A stretch of DNA of 8,647 nucleotides from an uncultured Clostridia bacterium (GCA_947167725.1 CAMVJF010000058.1:1-8647); one strand, 5' to 3'. Numbered from the stretch's first letter, positions 1 to 6,701 are shown. The notes: generated by a model not told the origin, from the letters alone. Numbers and translations are program-made.

Positions 1-30
1 AGCGCCCTGCGCTCTCCCTCTGTTTTTCAT
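1..30 (-). CDS. Possible start of a third operon gene (10 codons only, runs off the left edge)
   Basis: The stop of the GLUG-repeat gene overlaps an ATG in an ATGA arrangement on the minus strand, the same geometry as the MMPL/GLUG junction at 2690-2693. Reading on gives MKNRGRAQGA with no stop before the window ends. There is no strong Shine-Dalgarno sequence; an AAAGG lies too far upstream, so translation would depend on coupling. Ten codons cannot identify a family, and the ATGA could be chance. Listed because it would extend the exporter operon. Confidence 0.3.
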   Translation of the reverse strand, partial: MKNRGRAQGA

Positions 31-2693
31 GGGGTCTGTTCTGCCTTTGCCCGCTTCTTCCGCCGCACGCCGCGCACGGTCAGCAGCACGGCCAGCAGAC
101 CCGCGCCGCCCGCCGCCAGCGGGATCATCGCGCTGGGTTTTTCCGGCCGCGCCACTGCGGCGAAGGAGCCGCCGTTCGGCAGACCGAAGACCAGATAGCG
201 GCCGTCCCACTCGCTCTCGAGCTCGTGCCATACGCCGTCCTCGTCCGGCGCGTACACGGCCGCGCCGCCGCTGCTGCGCATGCGGACCGTGAGACTGCCC
301 TCGAAGCCGTTGACGGTGAGGGTGTAGCCGCCGATGCGCTCCCCCGCGTCCTCCGGCGCGCCGTCAAAGTCCTCGACGAGCAGATCCTGTCCCTCGTAGA
401 ATTCGCCCTCGACCAGAAACAGCGGGACGTCCCGGCCGTCCGAAAGCGTTGTGGCCGGCGCGCGGTAGGCGCCCGTGACCTCGGTGTCGCAGTAGATGTG
501 CTCCCGATCGAAGCTGTCCCAGACCCAGTAGCTGCGGCCCCGGTTCTCGACCTGCGGAAGCGTCTCCACGCCCTCGCCGAAGTTCAGATGCAGCGTCCGC
601 ACCGTCTCGTCGCCGACGCGGAAGCGCAGCGTCACGTCGCCGAACTGCGTCGGCGCGCCCTCGATCGCGAGAAGCTCGGCGACCGCAAGCGGTTCCGCCT
701 GGCCGATCCGGCTGACGCCGTCCACGCCGTCGGGCCGTGCGTCCGCGTAGAGATTGCCTTTGACCTCGCCCTCGGCCCAGCCTGCGATCGCGCCGAGATA
801 CTCCGTGCCGCGCGCGATGTGCGTCCAGGCGCGGCAGTCCGTGATGACGCCGCCGAGACCCGCGATGCCCCCGACATAGCGTCCGCCCTCGAGCAAGCTG
901 CGCGCCCAGCAGCGGGCGACCGCGCCCTGCGCGCGTCCCGCGACGCCGCCGGCATAGTCGCCGCTCTGTACGCCGATCGAGCCCTTGCTGATGCAGTCCA
1001 CGACCGCGCCGACGTCCAGCCGTCCGACCACGCCGCCCGCGCTTTCGCTGCGGCTCGTGACCGTGCCGCTGTTCTCACAGGCGCGGATCACGCCGAAGAG
1101 GATGCGCTCTGCGTGCGTCGGCAAAAAGTCGGAGCTGCCGAGCTCGTCCTCCATGTCGAAGGCGAGCTCGAGCGCGAGGGTGCCGACGACGCCGCCGGCG
1201 TTCGCCTCGGCGCGGACCGTGCCGCGGTTGACACAGCGCGCCACCGCGCCCTCGTCGTGGTCATAGGCCTCGTCGAGCGAGAGATCGCGCGTGGAAATGA
1301 GATCGCCCTTGCCGATCTCCTCCACCAGCGAGACGAGCAGGTTGAAGACGTAGCTCATCTGCCCCGTGATCTTCTGGAAGTCCGAGGCCATCGTGCCGAC
1401 CGAGCCGCCCAGCGCCTTCGTCATCTGGGCGCTCTGGGCAAAGAGGTTGTTCAGCGCCGCCGTCAGCGCGGAGGTGTCCGCCGCGCCGTAATTCGCGTGC
1501 GGCAGCGAGATCTGTCCCGTCTCGGGGTCGATCTTGATGCCGGCGAGATAATTCGCCGTCTGGTTCGCGCTGGCGCTCAGGAGCGTGGAGATCGCGCTCA
1601 TCGCCTGGGAGCTGAAGCCGCTCATGGAGTCGAGCAGCTTGCGCACCGCGGCGGTGCCGTCGTTGAGCTTCGAGGCCATCGAGCGCAGCATGCCGTTGAG
1701 CGCCGTGACCGCCTTGAGCAGATCCTTGAGCTTGCCCTCCGAGAGCTCCCACGCCGCGTAGGGCAGGCTCTGGCCGACGACGCCGCCCACGTCGCGGCGT
1801 CCCTCGACCGTGCCCTCGTTGCGGCAGTTGTCCGTGAGTCCGCCGTTCTTTCCGACGACGCCGCCCACGTTATAGCCGGTATAGTGATAGCCGACGTCGC
1901 CCTTGCTGCGGCAGAAGCGCACGATGCCCGTGTTCTCCCCCGCGACGCCGCCGATGTTGCTGATATCCACGAAATCGTCCTGCGAGAAGTTCGAGAGGTC
2001 GAAATGCGTCTCGCCGCTGGGCGCGACCGCCTCGGTGTTGACCGCGCCGCGGTTCTCGCAATTGAAGAGCACGCCCTCGTTCTTCCCCGCGACGCCGCCG
2101 ATCTGGTGCTCGCCGACGGCGAGCCCCTCGAAGGAGCAGTTCGAGAGGCTGCCGCAGTTGAGCCCGACGAGTCCGCCGACGTTGGCGCTGCCCCGGACCT
2201 CGCCGATCGCGTGGCAGTCGCGCACCGTGCCGGAGTTGATGCCCGCGAGCAGGCCGAGGAATTCGCGCGAGCCGCCCGGCAGCACGCTGCCCTCGACCGT
2301 GAGGCCCTCCACGACCGCCTCCGGGGCAATCTCGCGGAAGAGGCCGAGGCGCGAGCCGTCGCCCGAAACGGACAGACCGCTGACCTTGTGACCGCCGCCG
2401 ATGAACTCACCCGCAAAGTAGGCCGCGCTCTCAAAGCGCGTTTTCGACAGGTCCACGTCCGCCATCAGCAGAAAGCGGACGCCGCTCGAATAGCTCTCGC
2501 GCGAGCACTCGCGGATCATGTCGGCGAGCTGGCGCGCGGTATAGATGCGCCGCTCCTCCATCTCCGTCTCCGGCTGCGGCGCTCCTCCGGGTTTGACGAC
2601 CTGGGGCGCGGCAAGCGCGGCGGGCATGAGCGCCGCGAGCAGCAGCGCCGCGAGCAGCGCGGAAAGGAGCCGTTTCATCCAGCTGTGTTTCAT
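27..2693 (-). CDS. Secreted, C-terminally anchored GLUG-repeat surface protein with a helical insert
   Basis: An 888-residue predicted surface protein of unknown ligand. Residues 1-29 form a signal peptide (Lys/Arg, Leu/Ala core, ALA cleavage site). Residues 50-120 match the usual lead-in of GLUG proteins (ADVDLS, then a glycine-rich GEFIGGGHKVSGL segment). About eleven GLUG-type cores follow, such as NVGGLVGLN (171), QIGGVAGKN (197), NIGGVAGEN (246), NVGGVVGKN (275), DVGGVVGQS (301), NAGGVVGT (498), SAGGVVGRL (551), YAGGVAG (580) and YVGGIAG (606), which probably build a beta-solenoid. Residues 311-480 break the repeats with a long helical segment. Residues 680-850 are beta-rich, 854-873 a membrane helix, and the tail (RRKKRAK) is basic. 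There is no LPXTG motif, so anchoring is by the helix. The start is set by GGAGG 7 bases upstream, inside the MMPL gene, with which it overlaps by 4 bases. A role as outer partner of the exporter is inference. Confidence 0.85.
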   Translation of the reverse strand: MKHSWMKRLLSALLAALLLAALMPAALAAPQVVKPGGAPQPETEMEERRIYTARQLADMIRECSRESYSSGVRFLLMADVDLSKTRFESAAYFAGEFIGGGHKVSGLSVSGDGSRLGLFREIAPEAVVEGLTVEGSVLPGGSREFLGLLAGINSGTVRDCHAIGEVRGSANVGGLVGLNCGSLSNCSFEGLAVGEHQIGGVAGKNEGVLFNCENRGAVNTEAVAPSGETHFDLSNFSQDDFVDISNIGGVAGENTGIVRFCRSKGDVGYHYTGYNVGGVVGKNGGLTDNCRNEGTVEGRRDVGGVVGQSLPYAAWELSEGKLKDLLKAVTALNGMLRSMASKLNDGTAAVRKLLDSMSGFSSQAMSAISTLLSASANQTANYLAGIKIDPETGQISLPHANYGAADTSALTAALNNLFAQSAQMTKALGGSVGTMASDFQKITGQMSYVFNLLVSLVEEIGKGDLISTRDLSLDEAYDHDEGAVARCVNRGTVRAEANAGGVVGTLALELAFDMEDELGSSDFLPTHAERILFGVIRACENSGTVTSRSESAGGVVGRLDVGAVVDCISKGSIGVQSGDYAGGVAGRAQGAVARCWARSLLEGGRYVGGIAGLGGVITDCRAWTHIARGTEYLGAIAGWAEGEVKGNLYADARPDGVDGVSRIGQAEPLAVAELLAIEGAPTQFGDVTLRFRVGDETVRTLHLNFGEGVETLPQVENRGRSYWVWDSFDREHIYCDTEVTGAYRAPATTLSDGRDVPLFLVEGEFYEGQDLLVEDFDGAPEDAGERIGGYTLTVNGFEGSLTVRMRSSGGAAVYAPDEDGVWHELESEWDGRYLVFGLPNGGSFAAVARPEKPSAMIPLAAGGAGLLAVLLTVRGVRRKKRAKAEQTP
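2690..2693 (-). other. ATGA stop/start overlap between exporter and GLUG gene
   Basis: The TGA of the MMPL gene and the ATG of the GLUG gene share bases, the classic layout for translational coupling. It implies one transcript and a linked supply of the two membrane proteins. Confidence 0.85.
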
Positions 2694-4954
2694 TCCTCGT
2701 CCTCCCCTCCGAGCGACAGACGGAAGCGCGTCTTTTCCACGGCCTTGTCGAGCAGCACCAGCAGCTGCGGCAGCACCGTCAGCACCAGCACGACCGAGCA
2801 GAAGGCGCCGCGGCCCACGCCGAGGCCGATATGGCTGACGTAGACGTCGCTGATGCGCAGACCGATCAGCAGGCCCGCGAGCGTCATGATGGACCCGGAG
2901 GTCAGCACGGTCGCGAAGCTCTCGTTGACCGCGCGCGCCATGGCCTCCCGGATCGGCATCTGCCCGCGCAGCGTCTGATAGCGGTTCATCAAAACGATAG
3001 CATAGTCGATTGTCGCGCCCATCTGGATGGCCGATACGATCATGTTCGTCACGAACGAGGGGCTGATCCCCTGCAGGTACGGGAAGGAGAAATTGATCCA
3101 GATGCTGCCCTGGATCACAAAGACCAGGACCAGTGCTCCGACAAAGGTGCGGAAGGTCACGAGCAGGATCACAAAGACGAACACGATCGTCAGGATGCTG
3201 ATGAGCAGCGAGTCGCCCGTATAGGAGTCGCCGAGGTCGCGGGCGCTCGTGATATCGCCGACGACCAGAACTTCCCTGCCGGGATAGTGCTTCTCGGCAA
3301 TGGCGCGCAGCTTTTCGACGAGCGCGCGGCTCTCCCCGCCCTCGACGGGGATATCGGCCGAGAGGATCATGCGGTTGTATTCCTCGCCGCGGAGCTGGCG
3401 CAGGGCGAAGTTCAGCGTCTCGCGCAGCTCCTCGACCGTCGCGGCCTTCTCGCCGTCGAGCGTCACGACGCCGTGGTCGAGCAGCTCAAAGAGGAAGCGG
3501 AAGAGATCCACGAGCGGCACGCGGTAGTTGTCCCGTCCGCCGAAAAAGGCCTGATACTCCTCATGCTTCAGCCCATAGGCCTGAAAGAGCAGGTCGGCCT
3601 CCTCCTGCGAGATATCGAGGAGCTCGGCGAACATGCGCGGCGTGTAGAGATCGGTCAGCACGTGTTCGCCGTCGACCGTGATATTGGCGAGACCCATCGC
3701 GCTTTTGATCTCCGGCAGGGTCTCGACCTCCTGCAGGATCTCCTTTTCGGCCTCAAAATCCTCGTGCGGAACGAGCAGCACGACGCTCGTCGAGCGGGCG
3801 AAGGTGTTCTCGATCTTGCGCAGGGCGGCGCGGCTCTCGGAATAGACGATCTCGGTCACGGAGTTGTCGGCGAAGGCGTAGTTCACATGGCGCGAGCAGT
3901 AGAAGGCGAGCGGCACGAGCAGCAGGAAGATCCACACGAAGATGGCGCGCGAGCGCATCAGGAAGCGGCCCCAGGGCGTGATGTCGGGGATCAGGCTGCG
4001 GTGCGCGGTGCGGCGGATCGCCTTCGGGAAGAGGAGGATCAGCCCCGGCATGAGCAGGAACACGGTCAGCAGGCTGCACACGATGCTCTTGGCGAGCACG
4101 ACGCCGAGATCGTAGCCGAGGCGGAACTGCATGAGCATCAGCGCCACGAGACCCGAGATCGTCGTCAGGCTCGAGGAGCTGATCTCGAGGATGGACTTTG
4201 CCAGCGCCTCCTCGAGCGCCGCGCGCGCCGTGTCGAAGCGCAGGCACTCGTCCTGATAGCGGTGCGAGAAGATGATCGCGTAATCGATCGCGAGGGCGAG
4301 CTGCAGGATCACGGCGATGGTATGGGTGATCATCGAGATCTCGCCGAGCCAGAAGTTCGTGCCCATGTTCAGCAGCGCCGCGAAGGCAAAGACGATGAAG
4401 AAGATCACGACCTCGAAGTAACTGCGCGAGGTGAACAGCAGGATCGCCGCGACGACCGCTATGGCGATCGCCATGACGCCCACGATCTCGCCCGCGAGCT
4501 GCTTGGAGTAGTTCTTGATGTCCATCGAGTATGTATAGCTGTCGTAGGGCGAGAGCAGGGCGCTCACGCGCTCCTTCGCCGCGATGACGCCCTCGTCCTC
4601 CTCCGGCCCGTCGAAGGCGATCGTCAGCAGGGCGGCGCTCGAGGTGAAGTGCGCCGGCGTGTCGTCAAAGCTCACGGAAAAAACGTGGTCATAGCTCCGG
4701 ATCGTCTCGGCCAGGGAGGCGGCCATGTCGTAGGTCAGATTCGCGACCATCACGTCCTCGGACGCGCAGGTGACAAAGTTGTCCTCCATGATCGTGATGC
4801 CGCGGCGCGTCTCGGTGTCGGCGGCGAGAAAGAAGGTCAGGTCGGAGTTGACCTTCACGCGGTCGAGAGAGAGTCCGCAGTAGACCGCCGCGCCCAGAAA
4901 CAGCAGAATAAAAAGCCCCCGCCATCGAACGATGGCCGCGGCGACGCGGTGCAT
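2690..4954 (-). CDS. MMPL/RND-family membrane exporter
   Basis: A proton-driven export protein of the RND superfamily, MMPL branch (754 residues from this start). About twelve membrane helices fall in two repeats: helix 1 near 13-31, a ~120-residue outer domain, helices 2-6 (156-310) and 7 (336-353), a ~225-residue outer domain, then helices 8-12 (582-734). Asp-Tyr pairs sit in helix 4 (AIDYAIIFSHRY, D224-Y225) and helix 10 (ATIDYAIVLMNRY, D650-Y651), the positions of the proton-relay pairs known in MmpL3, so it should be active. Substrates of the family are lipids, lipopeptides or drugs; this one's is unknown. The ATG at 4954 is preferred because it leaves a normal short lead before helix 1 and has a weak AAGTGGA upstream. 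An in-frame GTG at 4996 would add 14 residues, also without a good ribosome site. It heads an operon with the GLUG gene and diverges from a TetR regulator. Confidence 0.92.
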   Translation of the reverse strand: MHRVAAAIVRWRGLFILLFLGAAVYCGLSLDRVKVNSDLTFFLAADTETRRGITIMEDNFVTCASEDVMVANLTYDMAASLAETIRSYDHVFSVSFDDTPAHFTSSAALLTIAFDGPEEDEGVIAAKERVSALLSPYDSYTYSMDIKNYSKQLAGEIVGVMAIAIAVVAAILLFTSRSYFEVVIFFIVFAFAALLNMGTNFWLGEISMITHTIAVILQLALAIDYAIIFSHRYQDECLRFDTARAALEEALAKSILEISSSSLTTISGLVALMLMQFRLGYDLGVVLAKSIVCSLLTVFLLMPGLILLFPKAIRRTAHRSLIPDITPWGRFLMRSRAIFVWIFLLLVPLAFYCSRHVNYAFADNSVTEIVYSESRAALRKIENTFARSTSVVLLVPHEDFEAEKEILQEVETLPEIKSAMGLANITVDGEHVLTDLYTPRMFAELLDISQEEADLLFQAYGLKHEEYQAFFGGRDNYRVPLVDLFRFLFELLDHGVVTLDGEKAATVEELRETLNFALRQLRGEEYNRMILSADIPVEGGESRALVEKLRAIAEKHYPGREVLVVGDITSARDLGDSYTGDSLLISILTIVFVFVILLVTFRTFVGALVLVFVIQGSIWINFSFPYLQGISPSFVTNMIVSAIQMGATIDYAIVLMNRYQTLRGQMPIREAMARAVNESFATVLTSGSIMTLAGLLIGLRISDVYVSHIGLGVGRGAFCSVVLVLTVLPQLLVLLDKAVEKTRFRLSLGGEDEE
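2701..2705 (-). promoter_or_regulatory. Ribosome binding site of the GLUG-repeat gene
   Basis: GGAGG on the minus strand lies 7 bases before the ATG at 2693, within the last codons of the MMPL gene. It favours this start over the in-frame ATG at 2678 (residue 6). Confidence 0.75.
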
Positions 4955-4997
4955 GATATCCACTTGTCTGTCTTCGCGCTCTTGCAAGCCCTTCACC

Positions 4998-5026
4998 TTG
5001 ACAGCTGTTGAAATTTCGTTTATAGT
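4998..5026 (+). promoter_or_regulatory. Possible first plus-strand promoter of the TetR gene
   Basis: TTGACA (4998-5003), a 17-base spacer and TATAGT (5021-5026) give 6/6 and 5/6 matches to consensus. It overlaps a second plus-strand promoter at 5008-5037, so the regulator may have two staggered starts, or only one of these is used. Confidence 0.5.
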
Positions 5027-5037
5027 TCAATTATAAT
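5008..5037 (+). promoter_or_regulatory. Second plus-strand promoter of the TetR gene
   Basis: TTGAAA (5008-5013), an 18-base spacer and TATAAT (5032-5037) give 5/6 and 6/6 matches. The start would be near 5044, giving a leader of about 80 bases before the GTG at 5126. Its -10 shares bases with the opposing MMPL -10, so polymerase cannot occupy both at once. Confidence 0.6.
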
Positions 5038-5057
5038 CCGCGTGCGAAGGCTGTCAA
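5030..5057 (-). promoter_or_regulatory. Consensus promoter for the MMPL/GLUG operon
   Basis: Read on the minus strand, TTGACA (5052-5057), a 16-base spacer and TATAAT (5030-5035) match the sigma-A consensus perfectly in both boxes. Transcription should start near 5023, leaving a leader of about 70 bases to the ATG at 4954 or about 27 to the GTG at 4996. The -10 overlaps the plus-strand -10 at 5032-5037. Confidence 0.75.
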
Positions 5058-5086
5058 GTGATAATCCCGCCGGATTTGACGAACAA

Positions 5087-5111
5087 TCAACAATTATTGG
5101 GAATTTGTTGA
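5087..5111. promoter_or_regulatory. Candidate TetR operator or leader hairpin
   Basis: TCAACAA (5087-5093) and TTGTTGA (5105-5111) are perfect 7-base inverted arms with an 11-base spacer, ending on the ribosome binding site of the regulator gene. The length and symmetry suit a TetR-family operator. As RNA it could form a weak AT-rich hairpin beside the ribosome site. It lies 30 bases or more upstream of the minus-strand -35, so repression of that promoter from here alone is less direct. Confidence 0.4.
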
Positions 5112-5117
5112 AGGGAG
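5111..5117 (+). promoter_or_regulatory. Ribosome binding site of the TetR gene
   Basis: AAGGGAG lies 8 bases before the GTG at 5126 but only 2 bases before the GTG at 5120. It therefore points to 5126 as the start and argues against the longer frame that opens at the GTG at 5042, which would begin at the transcription start itself. Confidence 0.7.
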
Positions 5118-5125
5118 AAGTGGCC

Positions 5126-5728
5126 GTGAACAAAGCCGGCGAGGAGAACCGCAGCGTCCGCAACACCAAGCGCCGCCTGCGCGAGGGGCTGCTGCAGCTG
5201 ATGGAGAGCAAGCCGATCAACGAGGTCTCCGTCAAGGAGCTCACCGAGCTCGTGGACGTCAACCGGGGCACCTTCTATTTTCACTATCAGGACATCTACG
5301 ACCTGCTGCGCGACATGGAGCAGGAGTTTTTCGACCAGTTTGACCGCACGCTCAGCGAGAACACGCCCGTCCTCGACGCCGAAGGCGTCCCGGTGATCGG
5401 CACCGAGGGCACGCCCTATCTGCACGCGGTGTTCTCCTTCCTCGACGAGCGGCGCAGCTTCTGCCGCATCATGCTCTCCCCGCGCGGCGACATGCAGTTC
5501 GTCGAGCTGGTCAAAAAGCGGGTCGACAGCCAGTGCCGCTATTACTGGCAGTTGCTCGCCCCCGGCGCCGACGAGCTGCGGCGCGGGATGTACAACGCTT
5601 TTCTCATCAACGGCTGCATCGGCCTCATCCAGGAGTGGGTCAACGACCGGCGCGATCTGACCGCCGAGAGCATCAGCGAGCTGACGGCCACGCTCATTCT
5701 CGCGAGCGTCGGGCCCTGTATCGCGTAA
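5126..5728 (+). CDS. TetR/AcrR-family transcriptional regulator
   Basis: A 200-residue DNA-binding regulator, probably a ligand-responsive repressor acting as a dimer. Residues 12-62 form the TetR helix-turn-helix: a basic first helix (RNTKRRLREGLLQLM), VSVKELTELVDV, and the recognition helix NRGTFYFHYQDIYDLL (46-61). The remainder is a helical ligand-binding/dimer domain whose late GLIQEWV (166-172) is typical of the short Firmicutes TetR subgroup related to DhaS. Length is normal and the frame intact. The start is GTG at 5126, chosen from the ribosome site; an upstream in-frame GTG at 5042 would add 28 residues of no family character. It is divergent from the MMPL operon with overlapping promoters, the usual layout for a local repressor of an exporter. 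The target and inducer are inferred, not shown. Confidence 0.9.
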   Translation: MNKAGEENRSVRNTKRRLREGLLQLMESKPINEVSVKELTELVDVNRGTFYFHYQDIYDLLRDMEQEFFDQFDRTLSENTPVLDAEGVPVIGTEGTPYLHAVFSFLDERRSFCRIMLSPRGDMQFVELVKKRVDSQCRYYWQLLAPGADELRRGMYNAFLINGCIGLIQEWVNDRRDLTAESISELTATLILASVGPCIA

Positions 5729-5732
5729 AAGA

Positions 5733-5751
5733 GGCGGGAGGAACGCCCGCC
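5733..5751 (+). other. GC-rich hairpin between the TetR and zinc-ribbon genes
   Basis: GGCGGG (5733-5738) can pair with CCCGCC (5746-5751) across a 7-base loop, just after the regulator's stop and three bases before the next gene's AAAGGAG. No T-run follows, so it is not a standard terminator. It might stabilise the upstream message end or tune downstream translation. Confidence 0.35.
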
Positions 5752-5768
5752 CGAAAGGAGATTTCGTC

Positions 5769-6701
5769 ATGGCAAGGTTTTGCGAACACTGCGGCGCGCC
5801 CGTCGCGCCGGGCAGCCGATACTGCACCGCCTGCGGCGCGGAGCTCGCCCAGGACGGCGGCGCGGCCGCGCAGGCCGTGCAGGAGGCGCCGGAGCTCGAG
5901 CCCGGCCGCGTCACGACGCCGCGCACCATCGAGGAGCTGCTCGCCTTCTGCGAGCGGCACAAGCTGCCGCTGGCGAAGATGCGCTTCTTCATCGGGCTCG
6001 ACTACCCCGGTGCGAAGGCCTTCGGCATCTATCGAGACGGCGACGGACAGTTCGTGGTCTATAAGAACAAGGCCGACGGCAGCCGCGCAGTCCGCTATCG
6101 CGGACCGGACGAGGCGCACGCCGTCAGCGAGATCTTTGAGAAGCTCAAGTCCGAGGCCACCGTGCAGCGCGCCCACGCCGCCTCGCTGCGCGCCCAGAGC
6201 GCGGCGCAGGGGGGCGCGTCCTTCGGCGCGGAGGAGAGCGAGACCCGCCTTCCCGCAAAAAAGAAGAAGGCCAGCGCCCTTCTGATCGGCTTCATCGCGC
6301 TTGCGGCCGCCATCACGATCGGGCGGACGGTCGCGCACATCCGGCCGCAGATCCGGCCCGGCTACTACAGCTACGGCGGCCAGACCTATTACAGCCAGCA
6401 GGGCGACTGGTACGGCTATGACGACGCGATGGACTACTGGGTCCCCGTGATCGTGGACGACGAGCTGCAGAACCACGCGGGAGACTATTACGCCTCCTAT
6501 TCCTACGACACGAACTACGGCGTGAGCGACTTCGCCGACAGCGAGTATTATTCCTACGACAGCTCCGGCAGCTACGACTCCGACTCGTCGAGCAGCTGGG
6601 ACTGGGACTGGGACGACGAGAGCGACTGGGACAGCGGCAGCGACTGGGACTGGGACAGCGACTGGGACAGCGATTTCGGCGACTGGGACAGCGACTGGTA
6701 A
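5769..6701 (+). CDS. Membrane-anchored zinc-ribbon protein with a Trp-Asp-Ser-rich tail
   Basis: A 310-residue protein of unknown function. Residues 5-22 are a zinc ribbon with two CxxC pairs (C5, C8, C19, C22). Residues 50-130 form a compact mixed domain (TIEELLAF, MRFFIGLDYPGAKAFGIY, VVYKNKADGSRAVRYRGPDEA) that looks like a conserved Firmicutes domain without a known role. A lysine patch (KKKK, 164-167) precedes a membrane helix (168-186), so the zinc ribbon should be cytoplasmic and the rest outside. Residues 199-275 are rich in Tyr, Asp and Ser; 276-310 are almost only Trp, Asp and Ser in DWDSDW-type repeats. AAAGGAG lies 8 bases before the ATG. Only 40 bases separate it from the TetR gene with no promoter seen, so it is probably cotranscribed. 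It could be an envelope sensor or wall-binding protein; neither is shown. Confidence 0.85.
   Translation: MARFCEHCGAPVAPGSRYCTACGAELAQDGGAAAQAVQEAPELEPGRVTTPRTIEELLAFCERHKLPLAKMRFFIGLDYPGAKAFGIYRDGDGQFVVYKNKADGSRAVRYRGPDEAHAVSEIFEKLKSEATVQRAHAASLRAQSAAQGGASFGAEESETRLPAKKKKASALLIGFIALAAAITIGRTVAHIRPQIRPGYYSYGGQTYYSQQGDWYGYDDAMDYWVPVIVDDELQNHAGDYYASYSYDTNYGVSDFADSEYYSYDSSGSYDSDSSSSWDWDWDDESDWDSGSDWDWDSDWDSDFGDWDSDW
6597..6698 (+). repeat. Degenerate 12-base coding repeat (Asp-Trp-Asp-Ser)
   Basis: The end of the zinc-ribbon gene is built from variants of GACTGGGACAGC, with shorter GACTGG units between. The repeat is in frame and could expand or contract without a frameshift, so tail length may differ between strains. 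Confidence 0.7.

Larger units (their letters stand above)
4997..5058. repeat. 9-bp inverted repeat framing the divergent promoters
   Basis: CTTGACAGC (4997-5005) and its exact reverse complement GCTGTCAAG (5050-5058) lie 44 bases apart. Each arm contains the -35 box of one promoter, so six of the nine matching bases are explained by the consensus alone. The extra flanking identity could be an operator half-site or chance. Confidence 0.45.

Noticed and set aside
27..140. Sortase anchoring of the GLUG protein
   Set aside because: The C-terminus has a hydrophobic helix and basic tail, but no LPXTG-like motif precedes it.
2618..2678. Alternative start at residue 6 of the GLUG protein
   Set aside because: The ATG at 2693 has the properly spaced GGAGG and the ATGA overlap; either start leaves a working signal peptide.
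225..2843. 872-codon open frame on the plus strand opposite the GLUG gene
   Set aside because: Its translation is Arg/Ala/Asp/Val-rich with no domain, signal or ribosome site, as expected of an antisense frame opposite a GC-rich gene. The minus-strand frame has a signal peptide, repeats and a membrane anchor.
5001..5008. ACAGCTGT palindrome as an operator
   Set aside because: It is only 8 bases, symmetry does not extend outward, and it lies inside the -35 region where part of the sequence is fixed by the consensus.
2831..5011. 726-codon open frame on the plus strand opposite the MMPL gene
   Set aside because: The composition is Arg/Asp/His/Glu-rich and low in complexity, and the opposite strand encodes an unmistakable 12-helix exporter with both Asp-Tyr motifs. 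It is a mirror of codon bias.
5042..5125. 28-residue N-terminal extension of the TetR protein from the GTG at 5042
   Set aside because: It would start at the predicted transcription start with no ribosome site, and the extension contains the palindrome and the real Shine-Dalgarno sequence.
5087..5992. 301-codon minus-strand frame across the TetR gene and into the zinc-ribbon gene
   Set aside because: It spans two well-supported genes and their gap antisense, with no family features or ribosome site.
6597..6698. Short repeats at the end of the zinc-ribbon gene as a CRISPR or mobile repeat
   Set aside because: Units are about 12 bases, contiguous, in frame and without spacers; they encode the Asp-Trp-Ser tail.
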